Below the pieces are notes generated by a model, which was given only the letters and a program-made list of their open reading frames with translations, did no database searches and had not been told where the DNA came from. A stretch of 64,000 nt of DNA from Ophiura sarsii. Taxonomy: Eukaryota > Echinodermata > Ophiuroidea > Amphilepidida > Ophiuridae. Position numbers and translations under genes: made by a program. This document shows, one piece after another, positions 1-11,129 of this stretch; position 1 is the first letter of the stretch, and each line of letters starts with the position of its first letter. Location of the stretch: contig CM069442.1 in assembly GCA_035610835.1 (NCBI GenBank), positions 59,375,950 through 59,439,949 on the forward strand, in the 5' to 3' direction.

Positions 1-307
1 TGAAAAATCGTGCTGTAGCACATTCAAGTCAAATTATTATTTGGTCTGTGTAACACAGAGGCACCTGGCACCCACAGCTTTAAGCATTACTCGTGTGGGA
101 TATAATTAACGTCATGTTTACCTCTGAAACATCCTGTTATTATAACGCGTTGAATCTCCTTCTTCTTACTGTGTCCACGAACCACATAGATTGTGTTTCA
201 GACAGAGCCGGATACAATTCTTATCAAAATCATCATTCTCTGTAAGGATATCCGCTTTACATGATAGATGATGTCTCCTATGGCGTTGAGCCATTTGGAA
301 AGGCGGA

Positions 308-696
308 TAATCCATTTTTGGTATTATATTTCAAAACAAAATAGTGATTTTTACATTTTTGCACAAAAATAACTTTTTTTTGGGGGGGGGGGCGGCCTTA
401 AAATGTTTAGTTTTGAAAATATTGACCAAAAAGTGCCAAAAATGTGATTTTTGAGATAAAAAACAAATTGTTGGCACTTTTTGGTCAATATTTTCAAACT
501 AAAAAAGTGTTAGCCAAAAAAAAAATGCAATATATAGATAACTGACTTTAGATGATTTTGTTGGAATTTTGGAATTTTTGATATAAAACTTATTTTGTTA
601 GGTTGTCTGAACGTGTTTGGCGCCAAAAAAGTGATTTTTGGGCAAAAATGTAAAAATCACTATTTTTAGTGAAATTTGATACCAAAAATGGATTCT
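308..696. repeat. Foldback element with imperfect ~75-bp arms
   Basis: The left arm (about 308-380, from ATCCATTTTTGGTAT) is an imperfect reverse complement of the right arm (about 620-696, ending ATACCAAAAATGGAT). A second, inner inverted pair lies at about 405-445 and 470-505, built on GACCAAAAAGTGCCAAAAA and its complement. A run of about ten G follows the left arm at 381-392. Fragments of the inner motif recur near 43230 and 44303, so this is a dispersed family. No coding capacity or clear target duplication was seen. Most likely an old MITE. Confidence 0.6.
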
Positions 697-1019
697 CTGA
701 CTTATTTCATTAATAAAACTTTTATGTACATCACATTTATAGTTTAAAAGTTACGGTGCTTGATAAACAGGGTTGACACTTCCTTTAAGTTTAAGTACTT
801 GGACTCGAGTATTATGGAGTGTTTTACGCTATATGGTCATACCAGGTAAAACTCTGTGTTGTTGCATTAGTTTTTCAAATATCATTAATGAAAATGTGAT
901 GTATAGGCCTATAGCTTTCAAATGATATCAAATTTGTACCAATCACTTGTTCCCGTGCTTGGCCACTTGCTTGAATATGACGAGGCATCAATCTGAACAC
1001 TGGAAAAAATAGATGAAAG
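697..1019. other. No recognisable feature
   Basis: AT-rich sequence between the foldback and the first LINE fragment. I see no open frame, repeat or RNA-like structure here. Confidence 0.5.
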
Positions 1020-2278
1020 AGATGTCAGTGGATGCGAGAACAACAGAGCGATAGCTGTTATCCCACATGCCAGCAAAATTCTACTGCACATCCTGAATGA
1101 AAGATTGAGACTTCGTCTAGAAAGAGAGCTTCCTCCAGAACAGGCTGGTTTTCGAAGAGGTTGTGGCACTAGAGACCATATAGCTAATATTCGCCACATC
1201 ATTGAAAAATGCAAGGAATACAAGCGAAAGGCATACCTCTGCTTTATAGATAATGCAAAAGCCTTTGACTGCGTGAGATATGGTCCTCTTTGGATACCAT
1301 CTAGTTCAACTATATACTAAAAAGCCTCTATGACGGCCAATTGGCTTGTGTAGGGAGACAGCGACTGGTTCACCCTCGGCCAAGGTGTGCGCCAAGGATG
1401 CATCCTCTCACCTACTCTGTTCAATTTGTATGCCGAGCACATCATGAGACATGTCTTGATGGATGGACTGGCGGCATATCAGTAGGTGGCTGGCAGCTTC
1501 ACAACTTATGATATGCAGATGACACCACACTATTAGCCACAAACCAGGAAGAGTTAGGCAAATTACTGAAGAAGGTCAAAAATGAAAGTGAGAGCTGGGG
1601 CCTACGTCACAATGTTGCCAAAACAAAGTTCATGGTCATCGGTGATGATGGACACATTACCCTTCTTCTAGGTGACGGTCAAAAAGTAGATCAGATCCAA
1701 CAGATCAATTTCCTCGGATCTCTCATCACTCAACAGCTTAAGAAGCAGAATGTCAGACAGAAATCAGGCGTCATTTGGCTATGGCTAGATCTGCAATGAC
1801 ACAGCCCTCAAAAATATGTGCTGACAGAGGCATCACTATATCATCCAAAGTAACGTCTGGTCAAATCACTCGTTTTCCCTATTTCAACCTACGGCTGTGA
1901 ATCCTGGACACTGACAACTGCAAGTTGCAACAAAATCAATGCATTTGAAATGTGGTGTTGGCGCTGGATCACCTGGTCATGAAGAGAACCAATGCAAGTG
2001 TGCTTCAGGTTGTTGGTGTGAAGACAAGGCTACTTGGGCTGATCAATTCCCAAACTCTCTCTTATTTCGGTCATATTGCCAGACGCCAAGGAAACTGTCT
2101 AGAGAAGGTGATCATGCAGGGCAAGATTGAGGGTGCACGCGGACCAGACCGGCCAAGGTCAAGATGGTTAGACAGAATAAACACTCTGGTTGGGCATCCT
2201 ACTTCGGTCATTTATCGATTGGCTGCTGACCGACGGAAGTGGCGTGTCATCAACAATGTCACGAGCTGTCAGTCATGA
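1020..2278 (+). pseudogene. Decayed RTE-like LINE reverse transcriptase, C-terminal half
   Basis: Several frames on this strand give successive blocks of a non-LTR reverse transcriptase. At about 1060-1290 they read a block with LPPEQAGFRRGCGTRDHIAN and CFIDNAKAFDCV (RT fingers/palm). A YADDTTLLA catalytic box follows near 1507-1533. Next comes STYGCESWTLTT near 1885-1920, and then a basic tail at 1952-2278 (VGVKTRLLGLINSQTLSYFGH then GRP-like RSRW) ending at a stop. The order and motifs match RTE-type endonuclease-RT proteins. The blocks are separated by frameshifts and stops, and the endonuclease part is missing, so this is a 5'-truncated dead copy. It has no promoter or start codon of its own. 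Confidence 0.85.
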
Positions 2279-2945
2279 CAGAAAAACGTACCAACCATCA
2301 AGCTGAAAGTGCCAAAATCATCATTATTTTAGGCTTAAAAGTCAATCGAAGATCACTGTAGCTCCCAATGTACACACTTCACTGAACAGACGACAGAGTT
2401 GTTCTTTGATTGGGGCCTCCCCATATTCTCAAGCAAATGTCTGAGCACTTAAACAAGTTATTGCAATGAACCTGGTATCGTTGGAAAGAAAGTTCAGCTT
2501 TTTGTTGATAACACAATATGAATATCACAATCTACATCCGACAAATTGTCGTTTAAAAAACTTCCGAATGTATTCAGGAATTCAGGAATTTAGTATTAAT
2601 GATGTGCTTCCGATACATCTGTGAACCCAAAATAGCAAAATATATCTAAAATATAAGTAAATAATTATCAATCTAAAAGTATCAAATTAAATCAGCATTA
2701 GGCATCTCTTTATAAACAGGTGAATTGCCTGAAATCAGCGATTGTCTTTAAATCTGATAAAAGAGTTTTCTATTCTAAATAGTAGTGTTCACGCTGTACG
2801 ATACATGGTTCAAAGTTTATTATTTCAGTTAAACCCCAAATCAATCATAGTTGTATATATCGTGTCAAGATATTAAAGATTCCATTTGGGTATTTATGCA
2901 AATATCACTGCTCTAACGTGGAAAAATAATTGGAATGTCATACTT
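2279..2945. other. No recognisable feature between two LINE remnants
   Basis: AT-rich sequence with a short duplicated word (TTCAGGAATT near 2575-2590). No inverted repeat or open frame that I can support. Confidence 0.4.
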
Positions 2946-3731
2946 GCTCACAGAAGGATTGGACCTGTAGCAGTGACAGACTTTGACTTCGCAGACGATA
3001 TTGCCTTGCTGTCTGAAGAATTACACCAGGCACAAGATCTGCTTCAGAGGGTCGAGACATCAGTGGCTAAAGTTGGATTGTCTATGAATGCAAAAAAGAC
3101 AAAGTTCATGGCATACAACCAAACAAGTGTGGTGGAAATCAGAACAAATGATGGAACCAAACTAGATGAAGTAAACGATTTCAAATACCTAGGTGCCTGG
3201 ATGTCAAGCACTGAAACAGATATCAAGCAACGCAAGGCAGCAGCTTGGAGAGCCTGTGGGAAGCTGAACAAGATCTGGAAATCCACCCTACCAAGAAAAT
3301 TCAAACTTCGCCTGTTCGCCGCAACTGTTGAATCTGTGTTACTTAATGGCTGTGAGGCATGGACCACCACCCCTAAGCTAGCAAAGCAACTTGACGGCTG
3401 TTATACTCGTATGCTGAGGGCTGTCCTCAACATTCACTGGAAGCAACATACAACTAACATAGAGCTGTATGGAGACCTCCCCAAAATCACCCAAAAGATC
3501 AGGGAGAGAAGGACAAGATTCTCAGGCCACTGCTCTAGGAGTCAAGAATGTGTGTCAAAGCTGGTTCACTGGATACCGAAGCATGAGAGAAGAAAACCTG
3601 GAAGACCTGCCCTAACTTACATCGATGTGCTAAAACAGGACACTGGTTTGGATGTCGGAGGCTTAAAGACAGCAATGCAGGACAGGAAAGTGTGGAGAGC
3701 CATTGTAGATCGAGAACACAACTCGAATTAA
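2946..3731 (+). pseudogene. RTE-like LINE, C-terminal fragment with open frame
   Basis: An open frame of about 260 residues gives the back half of a non-LTR reverse transcriptase. Motifs in order are FADDIALLS (catalytic box, 2992-3018), a thumb-like block with LSMNAKKTKFM, NDFKYLGAWMSST, then ESVLLNGCEAWTT, a CYTRMLRAVLNIHWKQH block, and a basic C-terminus with RRKPGRP before the stop at 3731. The frame continues upstream to 2886, but those residues are not family-like, so 2946 is taken as the truncation point. It is better preserved than the copy at 1020-2278 and from a different subfamily, closer to the fragment at 40630-41140. Endonuclease and palm regions are missing, so it cannot be active. 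Confidence 0.85.
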
Positions 3732-3912
3732 GCAACTTGCTCACCGGCACCTAACCTCATTGAATCACAGCAATCGATATTACGGGCTTAATTCCAACTC
3801 AATATCATTACTAGGCGAACAGTTGAAGTAATCGATTGGCTTACATTATATATGATGAACATTTCACTCCATGAACGTGTTCGATAACGGCAGTGGACTA
3901 AAGTGTACTTTA

Positions 3913-4258
3913 GGTCCCAGCTTATGGACTGTACTAGTATCGTCCAATACTGGAACACTGACTTTGTACCAGTATCAAACGATACTGGTTGTTCCAGTAT
4001 CGGACGATACTGGTACATACAAAATGTTCCAGTATCGTTCGATAGTATCGTTCAATACTGGGACAAATCACACTGGTAGCATGTGTAACAGTATCGCCCC
4101 ACGTCCCAGTATCGCTCAATACTGGAACACAATTTGGTGTTCCAGTATCGACCGTATTGATCGATACTGGAACAGTAAAATTGTACCAGCATCGAGCGAT
4201 ACTGGCAAACTTTATGTTCCAGCATTTGAACGATACTGGCATACCAGTATCTGGGACC
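3913..4258. mobile_element. 346-bp MITE built of repeated CCAGTATCG hairpins, TA target
   Basis: The element begins GGTCCCAG and ends CTGGGACC, flanked by TA on both sides (3911-3912 and 4259-4260), which fits a Tc1/mariner-type target duplication. The interior is an array of short hairpins with the theme CCAGTATCG-n-CGATACTGG, at about 3937, 3970, 3994, 4028, 4102, 4140, 4188 and 4243. Loop bases and spacers differ between copies. Open frames on both strands here are by-products of the palindromes. No transposase is present. Confidence 0.8.
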
Positions 4259-4663
4259 TATTTTCGTGTAACACATACTGAGTAATATATGTTATAAAGT
4301 ACCAAAGGAGTAGCACACTTCATATAAAATCGACTTACATTACACCTGCTCATGAGCTTTCTGTTATATAAATATCACAATCGGTAATGATGAACCTCCA
4401 ATACCACCTTTTTGTTTGTGTTAATACTATCACTGATATCACGCTCATTTCTAGCCGTTAACCTCGGGCAGTATGGTATGTTCAAGCTATCTCTTTATAT
4501 CGTAAAAGACCTATAGTTTCAAAATGTTCCCAAACATAATAGCATCAGACAGTGTATACGTAAAATTGCATTAAAAATTGTAGAGTTTTCAACAACAATA
4601 ATAAAAACAAAACAAGAGAATTACAATATTACACATACAATCACCCCTACACACGTATGTATT
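4259..4663. other. No recognisable feature
   Basis: AT-rich sequence between the hairpin MITE and the CR1/L2-like LINE. No supported frame or repeat. Confidence 0.4.
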
Positions 4664-5262
4664 CATGCTTTTGTGACTTGCCGACTCGATAACTGCAATA
4701 GTTTACTTTATGCTCTCCCTGATACGCAAATCTCAAAACTTCAACGGATTCAAAACTCTGCTGCTCGACTTGTTACGCTGTCTAAGATTCGCTGTCACAT
4801 TTCCCCTGTCCTTCGTGACTTACATTGGCTACCGATCAGATCTCGCATTATCTACAAGATTCTTCTGATAACATTTAAATGTACTCGAGCTCTTGCTCCT
4901 ATGTATCTGCAAGATCTTATTCAACAATACGAGCCCACTCGCAATCTTCGTTCTGGCTCAAAATATCTTCTTGCGCATGTGTCTTCACCTTCTACTTCAT
5001 ATGGTCGCCGTTCTTTTCAAGATGCTTCTGCTGAACTTTGGAACAATTTACCATATCATGTTAAATCCGCCAAAACTCTTGAACAGTTCAAATCATTGCT
5101 AAAAACTTACCTATTTAATGTTAATGTTTAATTTTGTTTTGTTTTGTCTTTTGTTACTCATGTGTGTTTTGTTTGTTTGTTTGTTGTTTGTGATAGCGCA
5201 TAGGGACTTAATTGTGTTATGCGCTCAATAAGTATGGTTTTATTATTATTATTATTATTATA
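4664..5262 (+). pseudogene. CR1/L2-like LINE, 3' end with (ATT)n tail
   Basis: An open frame ending at 5131 gives the C-terminal region typical of CR1/L2-group non-LTR retrotransposons. It has TCRLDNCNSLLYALPD near the start, IQNSAARLVTLS, RDLHWLPIRSRIIYKILL, an ALAPMYLQDLI block, and SAELWNNLPYHVKSAKTLEQ before a final FKSLLKTYLFNV. A 3' UTR follows with GCGCATAGGGAC and GCGCTCAATAAGTATGG, then a (ATT)n tail at about 5240-5262, the usual 3' microsatellite of this group. The copy is 5' truncated just before the TCRLDNC motif. The frame is intact, so it is fairly young, but catalytic domains are absent. Confidence 0.88.
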
Positions 5263-5940
5263 TGATAGTTCAATCGATATGAATCTGCCTCTAGCTGATT
5301 TATCTGGTTAGATCTCAAATGACCATAACCATACCCTTCGTATAATCTTAAGAGACAGTTATCTATTACAGCTATCAATTTACCAATCTGTTAGTAGAGC
5401 ATAACCTTTTAGCGAGTTGTATAAACCTCATGTTTTCATAAATCTTCGTTATGTAACATTACATCATGCAGCCACATCTGAATTGTGTATTTACGGTTGT
5501 GCGTTTCTCTACAAATTTGTATTTTGGCTGACGTACTTCTTAACCATCATGACATACGTAATAAGACGTTTCCAATGGTATTATTAGTTTTAGGGTAGTA
5601 ATTTTATTTACAATAGAGGTTTCGCGTGCAGAATTAACGCCCTACCACAATGTGAAACAGAATCCATAGCGATCTCAAACCTGAAAACTGCTTCCCATAT
5701 TGTTAAAAGAAACTTGGCAAATAATGCAGTTAAAAGTTAAAAATATACATTTTTGGTTAACTCCTCCCTGTTTACGCAATACGGAAGCACTTTATATCAA
5801 TGTTTTTGTTTCCAGAATAACACGAGGTGCATTTTACAGCATAATGCATCACTTAAAATGAAACAGTCTGAAACATATCATGAATACATATGTGCATATG
5901 CTAACACTATTCACCATTACCTGTAACATTATACCTATCA
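5263..5940. other. No recognisable feature
   Basis: AT-rich DNA after the LINE tail. No convincing frame or repeat. Confidence 0.4.
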
Positions 5941-6103
5941 GTACCTCTGAGGTTTGATAATATGTTTAACACCTTCCATGCACGTTTCCCGTAATAGGAT
6001 GGACTAGGCATGCCTCTTGCCTCGCTCGGTGTAAGATGAACAGCATATTGATAACACACTGGTTGAGTGTCATTATAATCAATCATCTAATTATCTTGTA
6101 ACC
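5941..6103 (+). repeat. Dispersed repeat, inverted copy near the right end of the window
   Basis: About 160 bp starting GTACCTCTGAGGTTTGA is, by eye, roughly 90% identical to the reverse complement of 63289-63441. Both contain the unusual block CGTTTCCCGTAATAGGATGG. Similarity fades on both sides. No terminal repeats or coding capacity were recognised. Confidence 0.75.
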
Positions 6104-6125
6104 TGTTTTATAACATATGCCTTAT

Positions 6126-6305
6126 CAGGCATGAGAATAGAGTTTTTGAAAATAGCAAGAAAGTGGTGAAAATTCCTGAAAGAGCGCGTGAAATTGGGCA
6201 AAAAAGCAAAAAACAGGCTGAAATTAAATAAAACTGCGTAAATTTTGACAACAAAATAGCAAAAAAACAGGAATTTCTGCTTTTTCCTGAAGATTCTCAT
6301 GCCTG
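6126..6305. mobile_element. 180-bp MITE, 13-bp perfect TIR, 5-bp duplication CTTAT
   Basis: It begins CAGGCATGAGAAT and ends ATTCTCATGCCTG, a perfect 13-bp inverted pair. CTTAT is present directly outside both ends (6121-6125 and 6306-6310). The interior is A-rich and has no transposase. An open frame on the minus strand over the element is a low-complexity artefact. I cannot name the superfamily: a 5-bp duplication occurs in Transib, but these ends do not look like Transib. Confidence 0.7.
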
Positions 6306-6310
6306 CTTAT

Positions 6311-6983
6311 GCTGTAGTGGTAGAAATGTATTGTGTCAACTATTTTCATTGAAAAGCTTATGTAATTAAACAAAATAACATTGGTTTAAATCTCAGTAAT
6401 GTTCATCGTGAGAGTCGCAAAACGTACACCGATCACGGAAGACTTCACTTAAGTTCTTTTTTAACGATTCCCCTCTAACAGATGAATGTTCAACGAGTCC
6501 AGATGAATCAACACCATATAATTACATGGAGATGAACAACGTCCTCTAACCATATAGTCGGCTGACAAAATAACGACTCTATCGTCGCAGCCTTTGCACT
6601 TTTCTATCCACACAGTATATCTCTAATAGTATTTGCCAGACTCCCCGACAAGTATGCATGGTGTCGATCACATGAATGTTATAACACCTTATCCCCGATA
6701 ACGATCGAGGTTAACTTCAGGTTATAGGTATTTGATAGATTTGATTAAAAAACGGAAGGTATTTTACAGCTAACATATGGTTGAGTGTTTATAACTTTCA
6801 GAAAGGGATATCAAATTCTAAATTATAACAGTTTATAATACGGAATTTCCCAACGTCAGAGGAGTTTCGGGGTTGACTTCCGAAACTAGAATGTGTAACG
6901 ATGTAAAGAAATTACCATACCATCCTCATGCGGTCATACTTTGCAACTACCCGTCAAGCTCAAAAATTGTAGAGGAAAGTATG
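6311..6983. other. No recognisable feature
   Basis: AT-rich DNA with no supported frame, repeat or RNA. Confidence 0.4.
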
Positions 6984-7786
6984 TATGGAAAGGTATAATA
7001 CCACCAGAGGTAACAATGGTAGAAAGGTATAAATACCCCCAGAGTTAACAATGTTAAGATGGTATAAAAACCCCAAGAGGTAACAATGCTAGGATGGCAT
7101 AAATATCAAGAGGTAACAATGCTAGGATGGTATAAATACCCCCCAGAGGTAACAATGTTAAGATGGTATAAATACCCCAGAGGTAACAATGCTAGGATGG
7201 CATAAATACCAGAGGTAACAATGCCAGGATGGTATGAATACCCCCAGAGGTAACAATGCTAGGATGGCATAAATATCCCAGAGGTAACAATGCTAGGATG
7301 GTATAAATACCCCAGAGGTAACAATGCTAGGATGGCATAAATACCAGAGGTAACAATGCCAGGATGGTATAAATACCCCCAGCGGTAACAATGCTAGGAT
7401 GGTATAAATACCCCAGAGGTAACAATGCTAGGATGGTATAAATACCCCAGAGGTAACAATGCTAGGATGGTATAAATACCCCAGAGGTAACAATGCTAGA
7501 ATGGTATAAATACCCCAGAGGTAACAATGTTAGGATGGTATAAATACCCCAGAGGTAACAATGTTAGGATGGTATAAATACCCCAGAGGTAACAATGCTA
7601 GGATGGTATAAATACCCCAGAGGTAACAATGCTAGGATGGTATAAATACCCCAGAGGTAACAATGCTAGGATGGCATAAATACCCAGAGGTAACAATGCT
7701 AGGATGGTATAAATACCCCCAGAGGTAACAATGCTAGGATGGTATAAATACCCCAGAGGTAACAATGTTAGGAAATACCCCAGAGG
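6984..7786 (+). repeat. Minisatellite, 34-bp unit, about 24 copies
   Basis: Tandem array with units such as GGTATAAATACCCCAGAGG followed by TAACAATGCTAGGAT. Length varies (about 29-36 bp) through gain or loss of C residues and a shorter ATAAATACCAGAGG form. Units in the centre and right (about 7390-7770) are nearly identical; the left ones are more divergent. Most units contain the exact string TATAAATA. No open frame runs through the array. Confidence 0.95.
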
Positions 7787-9844
7787 TAATAATTATAACA
7801 ATGATCTTGACATGTTGATTAATGTTACAAGAATTCAAGGTCCACGTATTATCAACTAGGACATACATGTATGTGTTCGTGATATGTCTTCAGACTATTT
7901 CATTATGTTAATGATGTATTTTTGTAACATACACGAGAGACAATAACAAACAAAATCACCTGTTGCGTTCATTCCACTATTTCATTTAAGTTAAACATAC
8001 AAGGATAAGCGTCATATCCTATGTATTACATTCTCCCCCAAAGCCATCAGCTATTTGTCATTCAAGTTAGATCCTGTTTCATTATTTTAGCACATGAATA
8101 ATGGTATTTCGACATATCACGACACACTGAAATAATAGGCCAATTCTATTTTTAATCTAAGTATGTCTTTTCAAAGCATGTCCGGTTGAATAAATCCATA
8201 TTAAGGCTACAGGACAATTATGGCTGACAAGGTTTACACTACGGACACAACCTTAGTTTATTTCATTTCATCTTTACAAACTAACCAATACTATTTACCA
8301 CTCCTGTATCAAGAAGATAGTTTGAAACCGCTGGTATTTCTCGATATTACGTTTTAATGATATTAATGTTTGGGGATAGCTATCATTTGTACCTCTTTGA
8401 CGGTTTTATACAAAAGTGTAAACTACCTTAAAAAGTGACTACGTGGTATCAATATTGATAAACCTCAATTGAACTTTCTTGTCACCTTAAGAGGAAGGCA
8501 CCTAACCAGTCGTTTCTACAGCTGAACCGTAATCTGATATTAGAAAGTATATTATATACCTATTTATACTTAGCCATAGCCTATTTAATATGCAATCTCA
8601 GACATATGGAGAGGTGGGGCAGTTGGTAGGTTTAAGCTCGCTATGGATGCTGTTATGCATTGTGGTTATGAATGGTATTACCTTGACCTACGATCGGTGA
8701 TCGAATCGTGATCGTTGCGTTTTGAACCTCCATCATGTAATATTTTACCCATAACTGGAATTGTTGGTGTTGTGGAGTGCGACAGCCCAAATATAACTAT
8801 TTGACTAATACTGATTAAAAGCTGGTTATTGGCCTTGATATAACTTCATGTAGTAAGCAAAGCTGAATTTATTTTAGCTACTTATAAGGAAGTTAAACAC
8901 AAATTTAAAAAAATCGGAATTAAACAGTAATACCTGAACAAATCGCCAATTTTATGACGCTCAATTTTGTTTCATTGAATTCTTCAAGACCAGCAAATCT
9001 ATTTCATAAAAATATGTGTTCATCGGCCATACATTTACCATTACCAAAATTAGGGTAGGGATTTTATTTCACAGGGGCATGATTCTGGATAGATGACTAT
9101 GTTGTGATGTTAGATGAATGACTTCACAAATTTAAAAGTCATATTGGGAAAATAGTTGTATTAAAGCTTTTTCACAAGCCCATTGAATTGTTTTACCGCA
9201 CTGTACACATCATTCATAGTTTTATTATCAACATTTCTATATTCGCTCATCAACTTAAAAAGTACAATCAAACATATGCAGATTATAGAAAATATTAGTA
9301 GCTTTCTGGCCTATGTGTTGGGCCAGTCAAAAACTACTTCAATCTCTCATAATAGTCTAACGTTATTTCTTTGCCTGGCTGATGGAATTATGTTATTTCC
9401 TATATAAATGGAAGTTCATCGTACGACTATTCTTACACCGAAGTATACAGAGTTAGGCATGTCTCCCTTTGATCACGCCTATTTGCAAAACGTAATTTGT
9501 AATTTCGGTTAATATTCAATAGAAACAAGTGGAGATAACAGATATGTAAAACGTAATTGTAACATAAAAGTGAAACTAACAGATCATCAAAGGAGTGTCT
9601 TAGGTGTCTTTAATGTTTCCATGAAAACAGTAAAAACTGAAACGGTATAATGTTTTCCTTGAGCAAAATAAGTAATGTCTAAGTAACCAAAACAATTTAG
9701 TTGGTATTTTATTTCTGCTTTTATTTAAACAATTGGGTTAGGCCAGTGTTGTCGTGTTTTCTGGTAGTGAATGGACAAAACAATAATAAAATGAAAAATA
9801 TTTCAAATAAGATTTAAAATGTTATAATATTTTTGTTACAGTCT
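7787..9844. other. No supported gene or element
   Basis: About 2 kb of AT-rich DNA. A weak tRNA-like pair of boxes is visible near 8613 and 8700, but the spacing is wrong (see rejected items). No frame here has recognisable protein motifs. Confidence 0.4.
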
Positions 9845-10690
9845 GAATTGAATTGAATTTATTTGGTACTCAAACATACATTGCACATATATACATTATA
9901 ATACAGCATAAGATACACAAAGAAAATGACATACAAAATATTGCACTTTTGAAACATCAATAAGGACATACAAATAACATTATGGGACAAGAGTACCAAG
10001 GATAGCCCAAGAAAGCCATAGAAATATATAGCTTATTTCCATTGGGGTCCTCAACATAAAAATAGAGACTGAAGGGAAATAGGGAAGAAAACAAAAAGTA
10101 CAATGACTAATGGAAACAATAAACAATCAAATGTGAGAGTGGCTAGCAAGATGCTTCCTGACTAATTGTTTAAATGTATTGGAATTTGAAGTGGCTTTGA
10201 TGTTGTTTGGAAGAGAATTCCAGGGATGGATGGCCGTGTTGCAAAAGGTGAAACTGGAATGGGTTTTGGAGTGAGGAACAATAAAGTTGAATGGGCTACC
10301 CCTGGTACTGTAATTATGAAATGAGGATACTCGTGTAAAATTTGACTTAAAATACTCAGGTGACGTATTGTTAAAAATTTTAAAAACATGGTTAAGTTTT
10401 AATTGGGCAACTCTGTCCTGGATGTTGAGCATTCTGACTTTATTAAGCTCATCTTGCCCAATGTGAGTGCGTGGGCCAACACCTAAGATAAAACGGACAG
10501 TTTTGTTCTGGATAACCTGTAATTGTTTTTTGAATTTTTGAGAAAGTCCAGAGTACCAAGAAGAGCAGGCATAATCAAAATAACACATAATTAAAGCTGA
10601 GGACAGTGTCTTGCGGGCTTTCATATTCAAACAGTCCTGATGTCGATACAAGAATTTAAGTCTCCCATTGGCATCAATAAGCATCAAAAT
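9845..10690 (-). pseudogene. Non-LTR retrotransposon 3' end (CR1/Jockey-group)
   Basis: On the minus strand an open frame of about 186 residues (10687 down to 10127) gives the C-terminal region of a LINE reverse transcriptase. It has NGRLKFLYRHQDCLN, then SALIMCYFDYACSSWYSGLS, a VIQNKTVRFILG block, HIGQDELNKVRML, STRGSPFNF, and NTAIHPWNSLPNNIKA with a final FKQLVRKHL. About 280 bp of 3' UTR follows, ending in an AATTCAATTCAATTC-type tail at about 9845-9862. The catalytic domains are absent because of 5' truncation near 10690. The frame is intact, so decay is modest. I cannot place the clade with certainty. Confidence 0.85.
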
Positions 10691-11129
10691 ATGTATAATG
10701 TATCATAAACATTTATAGATATCACGTGACTCACGTGTAATTAAGGAAAAGCTCATGCGATAATTGATACGAAACGTATTTAAAAAGCTGTTAAATACTT
10801 TACGTATCGAATTTAAAATTTGCAAGGATCAGATGATAATGCTCTGTCAAAAACAATAAATATATGTAATTAACAGCAGCTTTATGAAGGTAATAGCAGG
10901 TGCTTATTATGCAAGGACACACATAATACTGTGTTAAAATCCAATCGAAATGTGTTCAAATCCTGCATATGAATAATGGCTAAATATCAAATATCAGATT
11001 TTGCTTGATTAAAAAAAATGAGAACAATTCCATGCCAAATTTCAGAAATGGATTCCTATGATTTACCAAAATAGTGATCTGTTCACCAAAAGGAGCAAAG
11101 GGTGAACCTGATTCTTGACATTTCCTCTT
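10691..11129. other. No recognisable feature
   Basis: AT-rich sequence between the LINE and the first partial copy of the large repeat unit. Nothing supported. Confidence 0.4.

Noticed and set aside
3871..4281. Overlapping frames of 74-136 residues on both strands
   Set aside because: They come from the CCAGTATCG hairpin array and lack stops because of its repeated composition.
6091..6300. Phe-rich 69-residue frame on the minus strand
   Set aside because: It lies over an A-rich MITE and has low-complexity composition.
6984..7786. CRISPR-like array
   Set aside because: Units are contiguous with no spacers and the host is clearly eukaryotic. It is a minisatellite.
8610..8712. tRNA-like A and B boxes (GGGGCAGTTGGTAGG and GATCGAATC)
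   Set aside because: Box spacing is near 87 bp, the A box has mismatches and no cloverleaf can be drawn. An intron-containing pseudo-tRNA is possible but unsupported.
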